Source: Collinsella sp. 4_8_47FAA (GTDB lineage: Bacteria; Actinomycetota; Coriobacteriia; Coriobacteriales; Coriobacteriaceae). Taken from it: DNA of 64,000 nt. The stretch is from NCBI RefSeq assembly GCF_000763055.1, contig NZ_KN214134.1:265318-329317 (forward strand), written 5' to 3'. Below, one piece after another: positions 1-9,167 of this stretch. The first letter of the stretch is position 1, and every line of letters begins with the position of its first letter. The notes beneath the pieces are model-generated. The model was given only the letters and a program-made list of their open reading frames with translations. It was not told where the DNA came from and did not search any database. The position numbers were made by a program, and so were the translations under genes.

Positions 1-46
1 CTACGACCGAGTCGACCTCATGTACAACAAGGAGACAGGGAGATAA
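1..46 (+). CDS. 3' end of a phage gene (partial)
   Basis: An open frame enters from the left edge and ends at a TAA at 44-46, giving only the C-terminal residues YDRVDLMYNKETGR. The AGGGAG that serves the next gene overlaps its stop, so the two are probably co-transcribed. Position directly before a holin and lysin suggests a late structural or tail protein, but nothing in 14 residues shows a function. Confidence 0.45.
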   Translation, partial: YDRVDLMYNKETGR

Positions 47-48
47 AG

Positions 49-357
49 ATGACTGATATACAGGCAGGACTCACGGTGCTGACCGTCCTCGTGGTGCCCT
101 ATATCGTGCAGGCTATCAAGACGAAGGCGATGACCGGCAATGTCGCCCGCTGGACGGCCATCGCAGTATCGGCGCTGTGCGGCGCATTGACGGCCATGGC
201 CGGGGGTATGCCGACTGACCCCACGGCGTGGGTTACGTCCATCTTCGCCGCGGTAGGCGGCGTGCAGGTGGCATATGCAGCCTTCAAGGCGGTCGGCGTG
301 ACAGACAAGTGGCTCGACGCGCTGCTTGCCATGGGCACTCCGAAGAAGGACGACTAG
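49..357 (+). CDS. Holin-like phage membrane protein
   Basis: This 102-residue protein has three hydrophobic stretches (roughly residues 8-24, 34-53 and 64-84) and a short charged tail ending KKDD, which fits a class I holin. A holin forms membrane lesions that release the endolysin at the end of the lytic cycle. AGGGAG lies 8 bases before the ATG. It is followed within 3 bases by a C39-like peptidase gene and then by an endolysin, a typical phage lysis cassette. I recognise no specific holin family; the call rests on size, membrane topology and context. Confidence 0.6.
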   Translation: MTDIQAGLTVLTVLVVPYIVQAIKTKAMTGNVARWTAIAVSALCGALTAMAGGMPTDPTAWVTSIFAAVGGVQVAYAAFKAVGVTDKWLDALLAMGTPKKDD

Positions 358-359
358 GA

Positions 360-1010
360 ATGGGCGGCAAGCGCCTCGTGCGCATCGCCGCCGCCATCTC
401 GCTGCTTGCTTTGCTCGCCGCCTTCGCCGACGTGGCGCTTATAGCCTCTAACGTGCCGAAGGTGCCGAAGGAAGAGCCTTTGCCCGTCATCTACGACAAG
501 CCGCTCGACAAGCCCGCCGAGGTGCCCGTCTACCTCCAAGCAGACGAGCGCTGGGGCGGGCTTTCGTATGCGGGCGAAGACCTGGCTGCTGCCGGCTGCG
601 GCCTCACGTGCGCGGCCATGGCGTGGGAATGGCTCTACGGACAGGCATGCACGCCTGCGCAGATGCTGGGCTTCGTTGGCGAATCGTGCCTCACGGACGG
701 CGTGAACGACATGGAAAAGTTCTGCCGTTGGATGAACGCGAACGACCAGGCTTTGGGCTACACGCCTATCCACGACAACGCCGATGACGCCTTGGACGAG
801 GCGGCTGACGGCTGGATGGTGTTTTGCAGCCTAACTGGCCAGCTCCGCGAAGGCGGCAAGAACTACGGCGGGCACATCGTCCTGCTTTGCGGATGGGACG
901 GCGAGGCGGCGACCTTCCACGACCCCTACGAGGGCGTGGTGAGGCTGAGCCGCGAGCAGTACGAACAAGTTGATTGGGCTTATTTCATAGCGATAGGGAG
1001 CGCTGAATAG
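360..1010 (+). CDS. Membrane-anchored C39-like cysteine peptidase (phage)
   Basis: The 216-residue protein begins with a hydrophobic signal/anchor (about residues 8-27) and continues into a papain-like C39-type domain. The likely catalytic set is visible: Cys in GCGLTC (about residue 80), His in GGHIVLL and Asp in HDPYEG near the C-terminus. Such domains cleave peptides or peptidoglycan cross-bridges outside the membrane. I chose the ATG at 360, two bases after the holin stop, because it puts the signal sequence at the N-terminus; the frame is open further upstream but that part overlaps the holin gene. It sits between holin and lysin, so a role in phage lysis or host surface modification is inferred. 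Confidence 0.6.
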   Translation: MGGKRLVRIAAAISLLALLAAFADVALIASNVPKVPKEEPLPVIYDKPLDKPAEVPVYLQADERWGGLSYAGEDLAAAGCGLTCAAMAWEWLYGQACTPAQMLGFVGESCLTDGVNDMEKFCRWMNANDQALGYTPIHDNADDALDEAADGWMVFCSLTGQLREGGKNYGGHIVLLCGWDGEAATFHDPYEGVVRLSREQYEQVDWAYFIAIGSAE

Positions 1011-1011
1011 A

Positions 1012-2040
1012 ATGAACGGAATAGACATCAGCAATTGGCAGAACGGCATCAACCTCGCGGCTGTCCCGTTCGACTTCGTTATCTGCAAGGCTACCGAGGG
1101 CACGCGCTACGTGTCGCCCGACTGCGACCGCCAAATCCAGCAGGCGATCGGTCTTGGCAAGCTCGTCGGCGTGTACCACTACGTCAACGGAGGTGATGCC
1201 GAGGCGGAGGCCGAGTACTTCTATGAGCGCTGCAAGGGCTACGTCGGCAAGGCCGCGTTCTTCATCGACTGGGAGGAGCGGGGCAACAAGGCATGGGGCG
1301 ACACGTCCTACCTCAAGGCCATGGCAGAGCGTTTGGCCGAGCTTCTTGGCGTGAGCGTGGATCGCATCGGTATCTACGCATCCAAGAGCGTGTTCCCGTG
1401 GGGCCTCACCGATGCTAAGACGTGGGTGGCGCAGTACGCCGACATGAATCCCACTGGCTACCAGGACGCGCCGTGGCACGAGGGCGCTTACGATTGCGCC
1501 ATCCGCCAGTACTCCTCTTGCGGGCGCTTGGACGGCTGGGCGGGCAACCTCGACATCAACAAGTGCTATATCTCCCGCGCGGAGTGGGAGGCCATGGTGG
1601 GCGGCTCCAACGGCGATCCCGACTCGCTTATCCACGGCATCGACGAGACGCCTGCAGCAGACCTCGCGGCGAAGGTGCTCGCTGGCGAGCTCGGAGACGG
1701 CGACGACCGCAAGCACGCGCTGGGCGACCGCTACCAGGAGGTGCAGTCGCTCGTGAACCACATTCTCACGGCATCCGCCGAGGATCTGGCCGCTGAGACC
1801 TGGGCGGGCGATTACGGCAACGGCAGCCGCCGCAAGGCTGTTTTGGGGCCGCGCTACGACGAGGTTATGGCGGTCATCAACGGGCAGGCCGAAACCGAGC
1901 AGGTGTACGTGGTGCAAAGCGGCGACACCCTTTCCGGAATCGCCTCAAAGTACGGCACGACCTATCAGGATCTCGCCGCCAAGAACGGCATCTCAAACCC
2001 GAATCTGATCTATCCCGGCATGCGCCTGGTTGTTTCCTAG
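1012..2040 (+). CDS. Phage endolysin, GH25 muramidase with Cpl-7 and LysM repeats
   Basis: The 342-residue enzyme has an N-terminal glycoside hydrolase 25 domain (about residues 1-195). GIDISNWQ at the start and the acidic FFIDWEE motif carry the expected catalytic Asp/Glu, so it should cut the MurNAc-GlcNAc bond of peptidoglycan. Two Cpl-7 (CW_7) wall-binding repeats follow (about 210-250 and 253-290; each has the LAA..A.G..G.G..R...LG.RY pattern). A single LysM ([13 protein letters not shown] to MRLVVS) closes the protein. No signal peptide is seen, so release depends on the holin upstream. This combination of two different wall-binding modules is well formed and the gene looks intact. Confidence 0.88.
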   Translation: MNGIDISNWQNGINLAAVPFDFVICKATEGTRYVSPDCDRQIQQAIGLGKLVGVYHYVNGGDAEAEAEYFYERCKGYVGKAAFFIDWEERGNKAWGDTSYLKAMAERLAELLGVSVDRIGIYASKSVFPWGLTDAKTWVAQYADMNPTGYQDAPWHEGAYDCAIRQYSSCGRLDGWAGNLDINKCYISRAEWEAMVGGSNGDPDSLIHGIDETPAADLAAKVLAGELGDGDDRKHALGDRYQEVQSLVNHILTASAEDLAAETWAGDYGNGSRRKAVLGPRYDEVMAVINGQAETEQVYVVQSGDTLSGIASKYGTTYQDLAAKNGISNPNLIYPGMRLVVS

Positions 2041-2130
2041 GCCGCTCGTGGTATCCTAACGAAGATAATCGTGCCGATTGCGCACACCTCGGTTCGAGGA
2101 GATGCGCAAACGGTGCACCAGAAGATTATG

Positions 2131-2159
2131 ACGGCGTCGCGAGAGCGGCGCCGTTTTTG
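2131..2159 (+). terminator. Rho-independent terminator after the lysis genes
   Basis: A 10-bp stem (2131-2140 with 2145-2154, one G-T pair), loop GAGA, followed by a run of T. It probably ends the late phage transcript. Just upstream, 2076-2119 contains another inverted repeat (TTGCGCA/TGCGCAA around CCTC/GAGG) of unknown role. Confidence 0.6.
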
Positions 2160-2227
2160 GTTTGTGGGGGCCGTCGGCGGATTCGAGCCGTCGACACCCG
2201 CGTCACTCATTTCCCCGCGGGGGAGTT

Positions 2228-2250
2228 TTCGAATCCGCCCGGGGGCACCA
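2228..2250 (+). repeat. Candidate prophage attachment site: 3' end of a tRNA-Arg gene
   Basis: The bases TTCGAAT-CCGCC-CGGGGGC-ACCA have the exact layout of a tRNA T-loop, 3' T-stem, 3' acceptor strand, discriminator and CCA. The 5' partner of the T-stem (GGCGG) is not next to it, so only the 3' piece of the gene is here. Acceptor CGGGGGC with A73 suits tRNA-Arg. A tRNA 3' fragment directly after phage lysis genes is what site-specific integration into a tRNA gene leaves behind. The intact tRNA would lie left of the window. An 11-bp sequence GGCGGATTCGA at 2173-2183 is the inverse of part of this site. Confidence 0.5.
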
Positions 2251-2263
2251 GAGGAATATCGAG

Positions 2264-2291
2264 CCCGGTACCGCTACGGTGCCGGGTTCTT
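2264..2291 (+). terminator. Terminator downstream of the tRNA 3' fragment
   Basis: A 9-bp stem (2264-2272 with 2278-2286) with loop GCTAC and then TTCTTCT. It lies 14 bases after the CCA end of the tRNA remnant and is probably the original tRNA terminator. Confidence 0.55.
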
Positions 2292-2309
2292 CTGGTTCAA
2301 TGCCATGTC

Positions 2310-2352
2310 AAAAACGAAGCGCCCGCTTGCTGGGGGAGCAAGCGGGCGCTTC
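2310..2352 (-). terminator. Terminator of the kinase/cell-wall operon
   Basis: A perfect 16-bp stem (2316-2331 with 2337-2352) with a 5-base G loop. On the minus strand it is followed by GTTTTTG, and it starts 50 bases after the stop of the PASTA kinase gene. It should end the long leftward operon. Confidence 0.8.
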
Positions 2353-2401
2353 TGAGCGAATATGTTTGCGGCCATAGCCGCTGCAGGTGATGGGTTGTCG
2401 A

Positions 2402-4348
2402 CTAGTTAGTCGTCGTGCCGGAATCGTCACCCGAGGTGGAGCCAGAAAGTGCGACCGTCAGCGTAATCGTGCTGTCGGTGGACTGCTTTCCAGTGGGGGA
2501 GACGCCCGTAACGGTGGCATCCTCGTTACCGCTTACGGGATTGCCGTTCTGGTCACAGAAGCCAATGTTATAGAAACCGGCGTTGTTGAGCGCGGTAACG
2601 GCGGCGGAAATGCTCTTGCCGTACAGGTTGCCCGGGACGGTGGCCTTGCCGGACTTCTTGGCGATGACGACGGTAATCGTGGCGCCGGGCTTCTGCTTGC
2701 CGCTGGGGTTCCAGCTGATCACGGTGCCCTCGGTAACCGAGTCGTTCTCCTGGTAGCTCACGTCGACACCAAAGCCTGCCATATCGAGGGCGTTGCGCGC
2801 CTGGGCCTCGGTCATGTCGGTCAGGTCGGGGACGGACGTGGTATCCGGGCCGCTCGAGACCTTGTACGAGATGGTCGTGCCCTTCGCGACTTCCTTACCG
2901 GCTTCGGTGCCCTGCTCAAAGACCTGGCCCTCATCAGCCTCGTTGGCCTCCTCGGAGGCGTTGCCCTTCAGGCCAACGCTTGCCAGTGCGGCTTCTGCTT
3001 GGTCCTTGGTCAGGCCGACAAGTTTGGGAACCTCAACCTTTTCGGAGGGCTTGGGGCCCTTGGAGATTACCAGGTTCACCTTGGTGCCCTTGGTCTTCTT
3101 GGCGTTACCGTTGGGGGTCTGCTCGGCAACCTTGCCCTCGTCGACGTCGTCGTTGTAGCTCTGGTCGACGGTGCCGACCTCCAGGCCGGCTTCCTTGATC
3201 AGCTCGACGGCAGTCTGCTGGTCCTTGCCCAGCACATCGGGCACGGTGACCTGCTCGCCGCCAAAGAGTCCTGTGGCAAAGGCCACCACGATGCCGATGA
3301 CGGCAACGGCTGCCACCACGGCGGCGATGATCTTGTTCTTGTTGGATTTGGGCTTTTCGACCTCGTAGGAGCCGGTGGAGCCCGAAACCGAGCTACGGGC
3401 GGTATTCTGGCCGCTCACGCCCGAGACGGGACGCACCATGGCGCGCGTCTGATCGGAAAGCTCGCGAGTCTTGGTGGCGCCCAGCTCACCGGGGGCACCG
3501 ATGATGCGCGTGGGCTCCGAGACGTTGACGGCACGGCCCGACAGGTAGCTGTTGAGCACCTGACGAAGCTCGTCGGCGGTCTGGAAGCGGTTTGCCGGGT
3601 CCTTCTCCATGCACTTGAGGATGATGCGCTCAAGGTCGGCGTCGACACCGGAGTTGATCTGGCTCGGCGGAATAGGCAACTCGTTGACTTGCTTGAGTGC
3701 GACCGAGATGGCGTCGTCACCGTCAAAGGGAACGCGGCCGGTGGCGCACTCGTACATCACGACGCCCAGCGAGTAGATATCCGAGGTGGGGCCGAGGTCC
3801 TGACCGCGGGTCTGCTCGGGGCTGACGTAGTGGGCGGTTCCCAGCACGTTGTTGTCTTGCGTGAGGTGGCTGTTCTTGGCGCGCGCGATGCCAAAGTCCA
3901 TCACCTTGATGTTGCCGTCGGGCAGCACCATGATGTTCTGCGGCTTAATGTCGCGGTGGATGATCTCGTGCTTGTGGGCGACCGAAAGCGCAGAGCTGAT
4001 CTGCGAGCCGATCTGGGCGACCTTCTTGGGGTCGAGGGCGCCGTGGCTCTTGATGCCGCTCTTAAGGTCGGTGCCGCGCAGGTACTCCATGACGATGTAA
4101 TAGGTGTCGCCGTCCTTGCCCCAATCGTAGACGCCCACGATATAGGGGGAGGAGAGACCGGCTGCTGCCTGGGCCTCCTGCTTAAAGCGTGCGGCGAAGG
4201 TTGCGTCGCCAGCATACTGCGGCAGCATGATCTTGACGGCTACCGTGCGGTCGAGGACCTGGTCCTGTGCACGGTAGACGGTCGCCATGCCGCCTGTTCC
4301 CACCTTATCCTTGAGGAGGTATCTTCCCCCGAGGACCCTCTGTTCCAT
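2402..4348 (-). CDS. pknB: PASTA-domain serine/threonine protein kinase (PknB/StkP family)
   Basis: An N-terminal eukaryotic-like kinase domain (about residues 8-270) shows the glycine loop GTGGMATV, the VAVKIM lysine, HRDIKPQN, DFG and SPEQ motifs. A single membrane helix (about 340-362) leads to four extracellular PASTA repeats (about 370-640), which in this family bind muropeptides or lipid II. The kinase therefore couples cell-wall state to phosphorylation of division and wall enzymes. It is the last gene of an operon with an FtsW-PBP fusion, PP2C phosphatase and two FHA proteins, as in other Actinobacteria. I chose the ATG at 4348 because AGGAG lies just upstream; an in-frame ATG at 4363 lacks such a site. 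The tail is Ser/Thr/Gly-rich. Confidence 0.93.
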   Translation of the reverse strand: MEQRVLGGRYLLKDKVGTGGMATVYRAQDQVLDRTVAVKIMLPQYAGDATFAARFKQEAQAAAGLSSPYIVGVYDWGKDGDTYYIVMEYLRGTDLKSGIKSHGALDPKKVAQIGSQISSALSVAHKHEIIHRDIKPQNIMVLPDGNIKVMDFGIARAKNSHLTQDNNVLGTAHYVSPEQTRGQDLGPTSDIYSLGVVMYECATGRVPFDGDDAISVALKQVNELPIPPSQINSGVDADLERIILKCMEKDPANRFQTADELRQVLNSYLSGRAVNVSEPTRIIGAPGELGATKTRELSDQTRAMVRPVSGVSGQNTARSSVSGSTGSYEVEKPKSNKNKIIAAVVAAVAVIGIVVAFATGLFGGEQVTVPDVLGKDQQTAVELIKEAGLEVGTVDQSYNDDVDEGKVAEQTPNGNAKKTKGTKVNLVISKGPKPSEKVEVPKLVGLTKDQAEAALASVGLKGNASEEANEADEGQVFEQGTEAGKEVAKGTTISYKVSSGPDTTSVPDLTDMTEAQARNALDMAGFGVDVSYQENDSVTEGTVISWNPSGKQKPGATITVVIAKKSGKATVPGNLYGKSISAAVTALNNAGFYNIGFCDQNGNPVSGNEDATVTGVSPTGKQSTDSTITLTVALSGSTSGDDSGTTTN

Positions 4349-4480
4349 TCCTGCTCCTAACATAACTATTCGCTCAACGATGTGTGTAGTACCTACGATG
4401 TGGCCGCTGGGGCCGTGTGGCGCGTTGCCGCTAACTCTTAGGCCGCGGCGCGCCTCGGGTGTCCGATTCGATCATGGGCA

Positions 4481-7351
4481 TCACGCTCCCTGTGCGGCAA
4501 GCGCCGCGGTCAGGACGATACCGGCGATCTTGGCGGCCTTGACGTCATGCTTGTCGTAATCCTCCAAGGCCACCGAGATGGCGACCGTGGGTGAATCGTA
4601 AGGTGCAAAGCCAACGAACATCGAGTTGACGTTGGTGCCGCCGGTCTCGGCCGAGCCGGTCTTGCCGGCGACCTTGACGCCGGGGATCTGGGCATCGGTG
4701 CCGGTGCCGGACTGGACGACGGCAAGCATGGCCTGCTTGACCTGGTCGGCCGTGGCGGAGCTGACGGCCTGCCCCAGCGAGCGGGACTGCGTGGTCTTTA
4801 CCACGGTTCCGTCCGGGGCGAGTACCTGGGCTACAAAGTACGGGTCCATGACCACGCCACTGTTAGCGATGGCGGCGGCAATCACGGCGTTTTGCATGAC
4901 GGTGGTCTGCGGGCCGGGCGTGTGGTCCATGCCGACAGGCTGGCCGGCGCCGGCCCAGGCAGTCTCCCACTCGGTCATGAGCGACGGGTCGGCCATGATG
5001 GAGGCCGCGGAGGTCAGGTCCTGGCCGAGCTTTTGGCCGTAGCCAAAGGCGTTGGCAAACTGTACGAGCGTGTTTGCGCCAACTTCGTTTGCCACCTGGC
5101 CAAAGACGACGTTGGAGGACACGGCAAAGGCCTGCTGCAGGCTGATGGTGCCGTAGCTCTCGTTGGCATAGTTGGTGACCGGTGCGTTGCCGATATCCAT
5201 GGAGCCGGGCGCCTGGTAGGTGCTGGTCAGGCTGGCGGTACCGGTCTCGAGTGCCGCGGAAAGCGTAACGACCTTAAACGTGGAGCCCGGCGTGTACAGC
5301 GCGTCCATGGCGCGATTGTACATGGAGCCGTCCTCGCCGCCGCCCGTCTGCAGCAGGGCATCGATGTTGGTGTTGTCGTAGGTGGGCGAGCTGGCACATG
5401 CGAGCACCGCGCCGGTACGCGGGTCGATGACCACTACAGCGCCCTTAAAGCCCTTGAGTGCCTGCTCAGCAGCCGTCTGGATGCGCGAGTCGATGGTGAG
5501 CTTGGCGGTGTTGCCCGGCTGGGTCTGGCCCGCGAGCGACGCGATGGCATTGTTCCAGCTGGAGTAGTCCTTAGAACCGGTGAGCGTGTCGTTCATGACG
5601 CTCTCGATGGCGGTGGTGCCATACTGCTGGCTCACGTAGCCAACCACGTGAGCTGCCAGGTTACCGTTGGGGTAGGAGCGTACGTAGGTGCCGTCCTCCT
5701 GCTGCAGCGACTCGGCCAGCGTCACGCCGTCGGACGTGATGATGGAGCCGCGCTGGATGTACTTGGAGCGGGCGATGGTGTGGTTGTTGGTCGGCATGTC
5801 CTGATAGTCCTTGGCCTTAATGACCTGGACATAGGTGAGGTTGCCGATAAGGATGGCGAACAGCGCCGTAAAGGCGAGCACCGCGCGGGTTAGACGGTTG
5901 GCAAGAGCAACGCGGCCGAGCACACCGGATTCAGGCGTGTCGAGCAGGCGACGGCGCATGCGCGAGCCGACGGAATGGCTGCCGCTGCCGTAGGAAGACG
6001 AGGTGGCAAAGCGCGTGCCCGTCGGGGCGGCGGCAGATGCGACCTGATCATCGGTGATGGCGGCCATGGTGCCGGTGCCGGTAAGCTCGGCCTCGCGTCC
6101 GGTCGCCTCGTCACCGGCGCGCAGCAGGAGCGCGACGATGATAAAGCTCGCCAGCAGAGAGGAGCCGCCCTGGCTCATAAAGGGCAGGGTGACGCCGGTC
6201 AGCGGGATCAGGCGGGTTACGCCGCCAACGATCAAGAAGGCCTGGAAGCTGATGGCGGCCGTAAGGCCTGTGGCACTAAAGGCGGCGAGGTCGGATTTAG
6301 CGCGGGCAGCCGTGGTGAGGCCACGCACGGCAAAGAGCATAAACAGGATGAGCACGGCGCCGCCGCCCAAAAGGCCCATCTCCTCGCCGATAGCCGAGAA
6401 GATAAAGTCGGACTCGACGACAGGGATGTTGTTGGCCATGCCGTTGCCGATGCCAACACCGACCAGACCGCCATCGGCAAGCGAGAAGAGCGACTGGACG
6501 ATCTGGTAGCCCTGACCCTGGGCGTCCTTAAACGGATCGACCCAAACCTGGAAACGCACCTGAACGTGCGACAGGAACTTGTAGGCGCCCACGGCTCCAA
6601 CGGCTAAGAGCGCAAGGCCGATAACGACATACGAAAAGCGCCCCGTGGCAACGTAGAGCATCAGCAAGAAGATGGTGTAGAACAGCACGGCCGAACCCAG
6701 GTCGCGTTCGAAGACGACGACGAGCAGGCACACACCCCACACGGCAAACAACGGCAGTAGCAGTCGCAGGCGAGGGATCTTAAAGCCCAAGATCTTGCGG
6801 TTGGAGATGGAGAGCAGCTCGCGGTTCTCGGCCAGGTACCCGGCCAGGAACAGCACGATAAAGACCTTGGCGAACTCGCCGGGCTGGATGGTAAAGCCCG
6901 CGATGCGAATCCACAGCTTGGAGCCCGAGATCGTGGTGCCGATAAAGATAGGCAGCATCAGCAGGATGATGCCGATGATGCCAAAGGTGTACTTGTAGCG
7001 CATGACCACGTCGAGGTTTTTGACTAGTGCAAGCGTTCCCACCATGAGCGCCACCGAGACAAACAGGATGATGAGCTGTGAGATGGCGAGAGCGGGGGCG
7101 AGACGCGTCACGAACGTGATGCCGATGCCCGAAAGTATAAATACGATGGGCAGGATGGCGGGGTCGGCACCGGGCGCCAAGATGCGCACGGCAATGTGGG
7201 CCGCGGCAAAGGCGGCAAAGAGGCCGATCGGTACGGCGAGCGTCTCAAAGGAGATGGCAGCGCCCGCGGTGAGGACGTACATCGCATACAGCAGGATGAC
7301 GGGGAACGCCGAGGCGATGAGCAAGAGCAGCTCGGTGTTGCGGCGACTCAT
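4481..7351 (-). CDS. FtsW/RodA (SEDS) glycosyltransferase fused to a class B penicillin-binding protein
   Basis: One 956-residue chain contains both enzymes that are normally separate. Residues 1-425 form a polytopic SEDS polymerase with the conserved Asp motif FERDLGSA and the PLTGVTLPF..GGSS signature near the end. After a Ser-rich linker and another membrane helix (about 490-512) comes a PBP dimerisation region and a transpeptidase domain with STFK (about residue 689), SSN (about 744) and KTG (about 895). The protein should polymerise lipid II glycan and cross-link it in place. In other Actinobacteria ftsW/rodA and pbpA are adjacent genes in this operon, so this is a gene fusion. Start at 7351 has AGGGAG 8 bases upstream; the GTG at 7360 sits almost on that site. 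Confidence 0.92.
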   Translation of the reverse strand: MSRRNTELLLLIASAFPVILLYAMYVLTAGAAISFETLAVPIGLFAAFAAAHIAVRILAPGADPAILPIVFILSGIGITFVTRLAPALAISQLIILFVSVALMVGTLALVKNLDVVMRYKYTFGIIGIILLMLPIFIGTTISGSKLWIRIAGFTIQPGEFAKVFIVLFLAGYLAENRELLSISNRKILGFKIPRLRLLLPLFAVWGVCLLVVVFERDLGSAVLFYTIFLLMLYVATGRFSYVVIGLALLAVGAVGAYKFLSHVQVRFQVWVDPFKDAQGQGYQIVQSLFSLADGGLVGVGIGNGMANNIPVVESDFIFSAIGEEMGLLGGGAVLILFMLFAVRGLTTAARAKSDLAAFSATGLTAAISFQAFLIVGGVTRLIPLTGVTLPFMSQGGSSLLASFIIVALLLRAGDEATGREAELTGTGTMAAITDDQVASAAAPTGTRFATSSSYGSGSHSVGSRMRRRLLDTPESGVLGRVALANRLTRAVLAFTALFAILIGNLTYVQVIKAKDYQDMPTNNHTIARSKYIQRGSIITSDGVTLAESLQQEDGTYVRSYPNGNLAAHVVGYVSQQYGTTAIESVMNDTLTGSKDYSSWNNAIASLAGQTQPGNTAKLTIDSRIQTAAEQALKGFKGAVVVIDPRTGAVLACASSPTYDNTNIDALLQTGGGEDGSMYNRAMDALYTPGSTFKVVTLSAALETGTASLTSTYQAPGSMDIGNAPVTNYANESYGTISLQQAFAVSSNVVFGQVANEVGANTLVQFANAFGYGQKLGQDLTSAASIMADPSLMTEWETAWAGAGQPVGMDHTPGPQTTVMQNAVIAAAIANSGVVMDPYFVAQVLAPDGTVVKTTQSRSLGQAVSSATADQVKQAMLAVVQSGTGTDAQIPGVKVAGKTGSAETGGTNVNSMFVGFAPYDSPTVAISVALEDYDKHDVKAAKIAGIVLTAALAAQGA

Positions 7352-7367
7352 AAGCGGCACTCCCTTT

Positions 7368-9167
7368 CTAATTCTTATCGGAGGCTTCGGCCTCGGCGGA
7401 CTGTTCGGCGGTTTTCTCGGAATCTGATTCGGAGGTCGATCCCTGATTGGTGTTGTCGCGAATCGTTTGCGCGTCGATCACCTGGCGGGTCTGCTCCTCG
7501 TCGATCTGGTGGCGGTACTTGGATATCGTGTCCTGCGCATCGTCGACACTTGTTTGCGGAATACCCGCCTTGAGGCGGTTTTGCGTGTCTTCGGGCAGGT
7601 CGGATAGCTTGATGCTGGTTTCGCTTTCGAGCCAGTGGAGCTTGAGTCCGAGTGGCTTGCCGGGCAGGCCGCGCCAGACGGCGACATTGCCCTGGTAGGT
7701 ACCCAGGTAGTACGAGCCGGTGACACCCGTGTAGGCCCAGATGCCAGCTGCCAGCACAAAGACGAGGGCCAGGATGGCGGCGATAGTAACGTTGCGGCGA
7801 CGCACGCGTTGCGCCTCGCGCATGACGCCATCGTCAACCAGGTCAACGACTACTACGGTCACGTTGTCGTGGCCGCCGGCGGCAAGCGCCGCGTCCACTA
7901 GGTTGTCGACGCAGATTTGCGCGGTTGAGGACTGCGTGGCGATGTTCTCGATATCGCTATCGGGAATCATGCTCGAAAGGCCGTCGGAGCACAGGATCAG
8001 ACGGTCACCTTCCTCGATATGCAGAGTGAAGTGGTCGGCATACATAGCGGGGTCCGAGCCCAGCGCGCGGGTGATGACCGAACGGTTGGGGTGGACGCGA
8101 GCCTCGTCTGCCGTGATTTCGCCGGCGTCCACGAGTTCTTCCACATAGGAGTGGTCGCGGGTCACGCGGATGAGCGTGCCCTCGTGGAGCAGGTAGGCGC
8201 GCGAGTCGCCCACGTGGGCGATGGCGAGCGTGTCGTTTTCGATATAGGCGCAAGTGGCTGTGCAGCCCATGCCAGGCTTGCCCAGGCCGTTCAGGGCCGC
8301 CTCGATTACGGCGGCGTTGGCTGCCTCGACGGCTGCGGCCAGGCGTGCTGCGTCGGCGGACTGTGGGGCCGTCTTGGCTATAGTCTCGACAGCGATAGAA
8401 GAGGCCACCTCGCCGGCGGCGTGACCACCCATGCCGTCGCATACGCAAAAGAGCGGCGACTGCACCAGGTAGGAATCCTCATTGTGCGGGCGCACACAGC
8501 CAACGTCGGAGCGGGCGCCCCACATGAGTTGCGTGGTGGTACCGGCATCATAGGTCGAGTCGGTCTCGATGCGCTCCTCGGTCAGGGGCTCAAAGCTCAT
8601 GGTCGAGCCGGGGTCTTTGAGCTTGGCCTCAACGGCAGCAACGTCGATCTCGGCGGTGTCACCGGGAGAGACGGTGTCGGTCTCGGCGTTTGATTCGGAA
8701 TCACCGGTGTCCGGGGAGTCGGGCTCCTCGGAAACGCGGGCGGTCGACTCGTCGTCTTGCGGGCTGACGTCTATAGGCTCGGGCGCCGGCGCAGACGCGG
8801 GCGCAACCTCGGATACCGGGGCTATGGGAAACGCCGGCGCGGCGGGCTCGGGTGCCGCAAACACCGCAGCGCTCTCGTTGATTGCCGCGGCGACGGGCTC
8901 TGCAAAGTGAGCCGGCACCGGGGTTGCTTCGGGCGCTGTGGGCTGTTCCGCAGCATGTGCGCCGATGGGCGCCGCTACGGCATCCTCTTCGTCCTCGTTA
9001 TCGGCGAGATCCGAAATATCATGCGTTACATGCGAAAGAGGCAGGGAGAACACAGTGTCCTCGGGTTCCACGGGTGCGGAGCCCGCCGGAGCGGCGTGGG
9101 CCGGCGCAGCTGTGGCGGCAGCCGGTGCCTCGGTCATAGTTGCGGACTTGTTCTCCTCGTCGATCAT
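7368..9167 (-). CDS. PP2C-type protein serine/threonine phosphatase with long N-terminal extension
   Basis: The catalytic PP2C domain occupies about residues 215-455 with the metal-binding motifs RPHNEDSY, CDGMGGHA, GDSRAYL, SDGLSSMI and GGHDNVTV. A membrane helix follows (about 470-490) and an extracellular tail of about 100 residues. It is expected to remove phosphates placed by the operon's kinases. Unusual is an N-terminal Ala/Pro/Glu-rich extension of about 200 residues, probably disordered, with no counterpart in the usual PstP. The ATG overlaps the stop of the upstream FHA gene (ATGA), which implies translational coupling. FtsW-PBP starts 16 bases downstream. Confidence 0.92.
   Translation of the reverse strand: MIDEENKSATMTEAPAAATAAPAHAAPAGSAPVEPEDTVFSLPLSHVTHDISDLADNEDEEDAVAAPIGAHAAEQPTAPEATPVPAHFAEPVAAAINESAAVFAAPEPAAPAFPIAPVSEVAPASAPAPEPIDVSPQDDESTARVSEEPDSPDTGDSESNAETDTVSPGDTAEIDVAAVEAKLKDPGSTMSFEPLTEERIETDSTYDAGTTTQLMWGARSDVGCVRPHNEDSYLVQSPLFCVCDGMGGHAAGEVASSIAVETIAKTAPQSADAARLAAAVEAANAAVIEAALNGLGKPGMGCTATCAYIENDTLAIAHVGDSRAYLLHEGTLIRVTRDHSYVEELVDAGEITADEARVHPNRSVITRALGSDPAMYADHFTLHIEEGDRLILCSDGLSSMIPDSDIENIATQSSTAQICVDNLVDAALAAGGHDNVTVVVVDLVDDGVMREAQRVRRRNVTIAAILALVFVLAAGIWAYTGVTGSYYLGTYQGNVAVWRGLPGKPLGLKLHWLESETSIKLSDLPEDTQNRLKAGIPQTSVDDAQDTISKYRHQIDEEQTRQVIDAQTIRDNTNQGSTSESDSEKTAEQSAEAEASDKN

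Noticed and set aside
2071..2120. A second tRNA just after the endolysin (GGTTCGAGG, ending GCACCA)
   Set aside because: The T-stem does not pair and no acceptor or anticodon arm can be built; better explained as an inverted repeat.
2387..4360. Very long open frame antisense to the PASTA kinase
   Set aside because: It mirrors the kinase codon bias in high-GC DNA; the product is low-complexity Gly/Val/Leu/Asp with no motif, while the opposite strand has a complete kinase.
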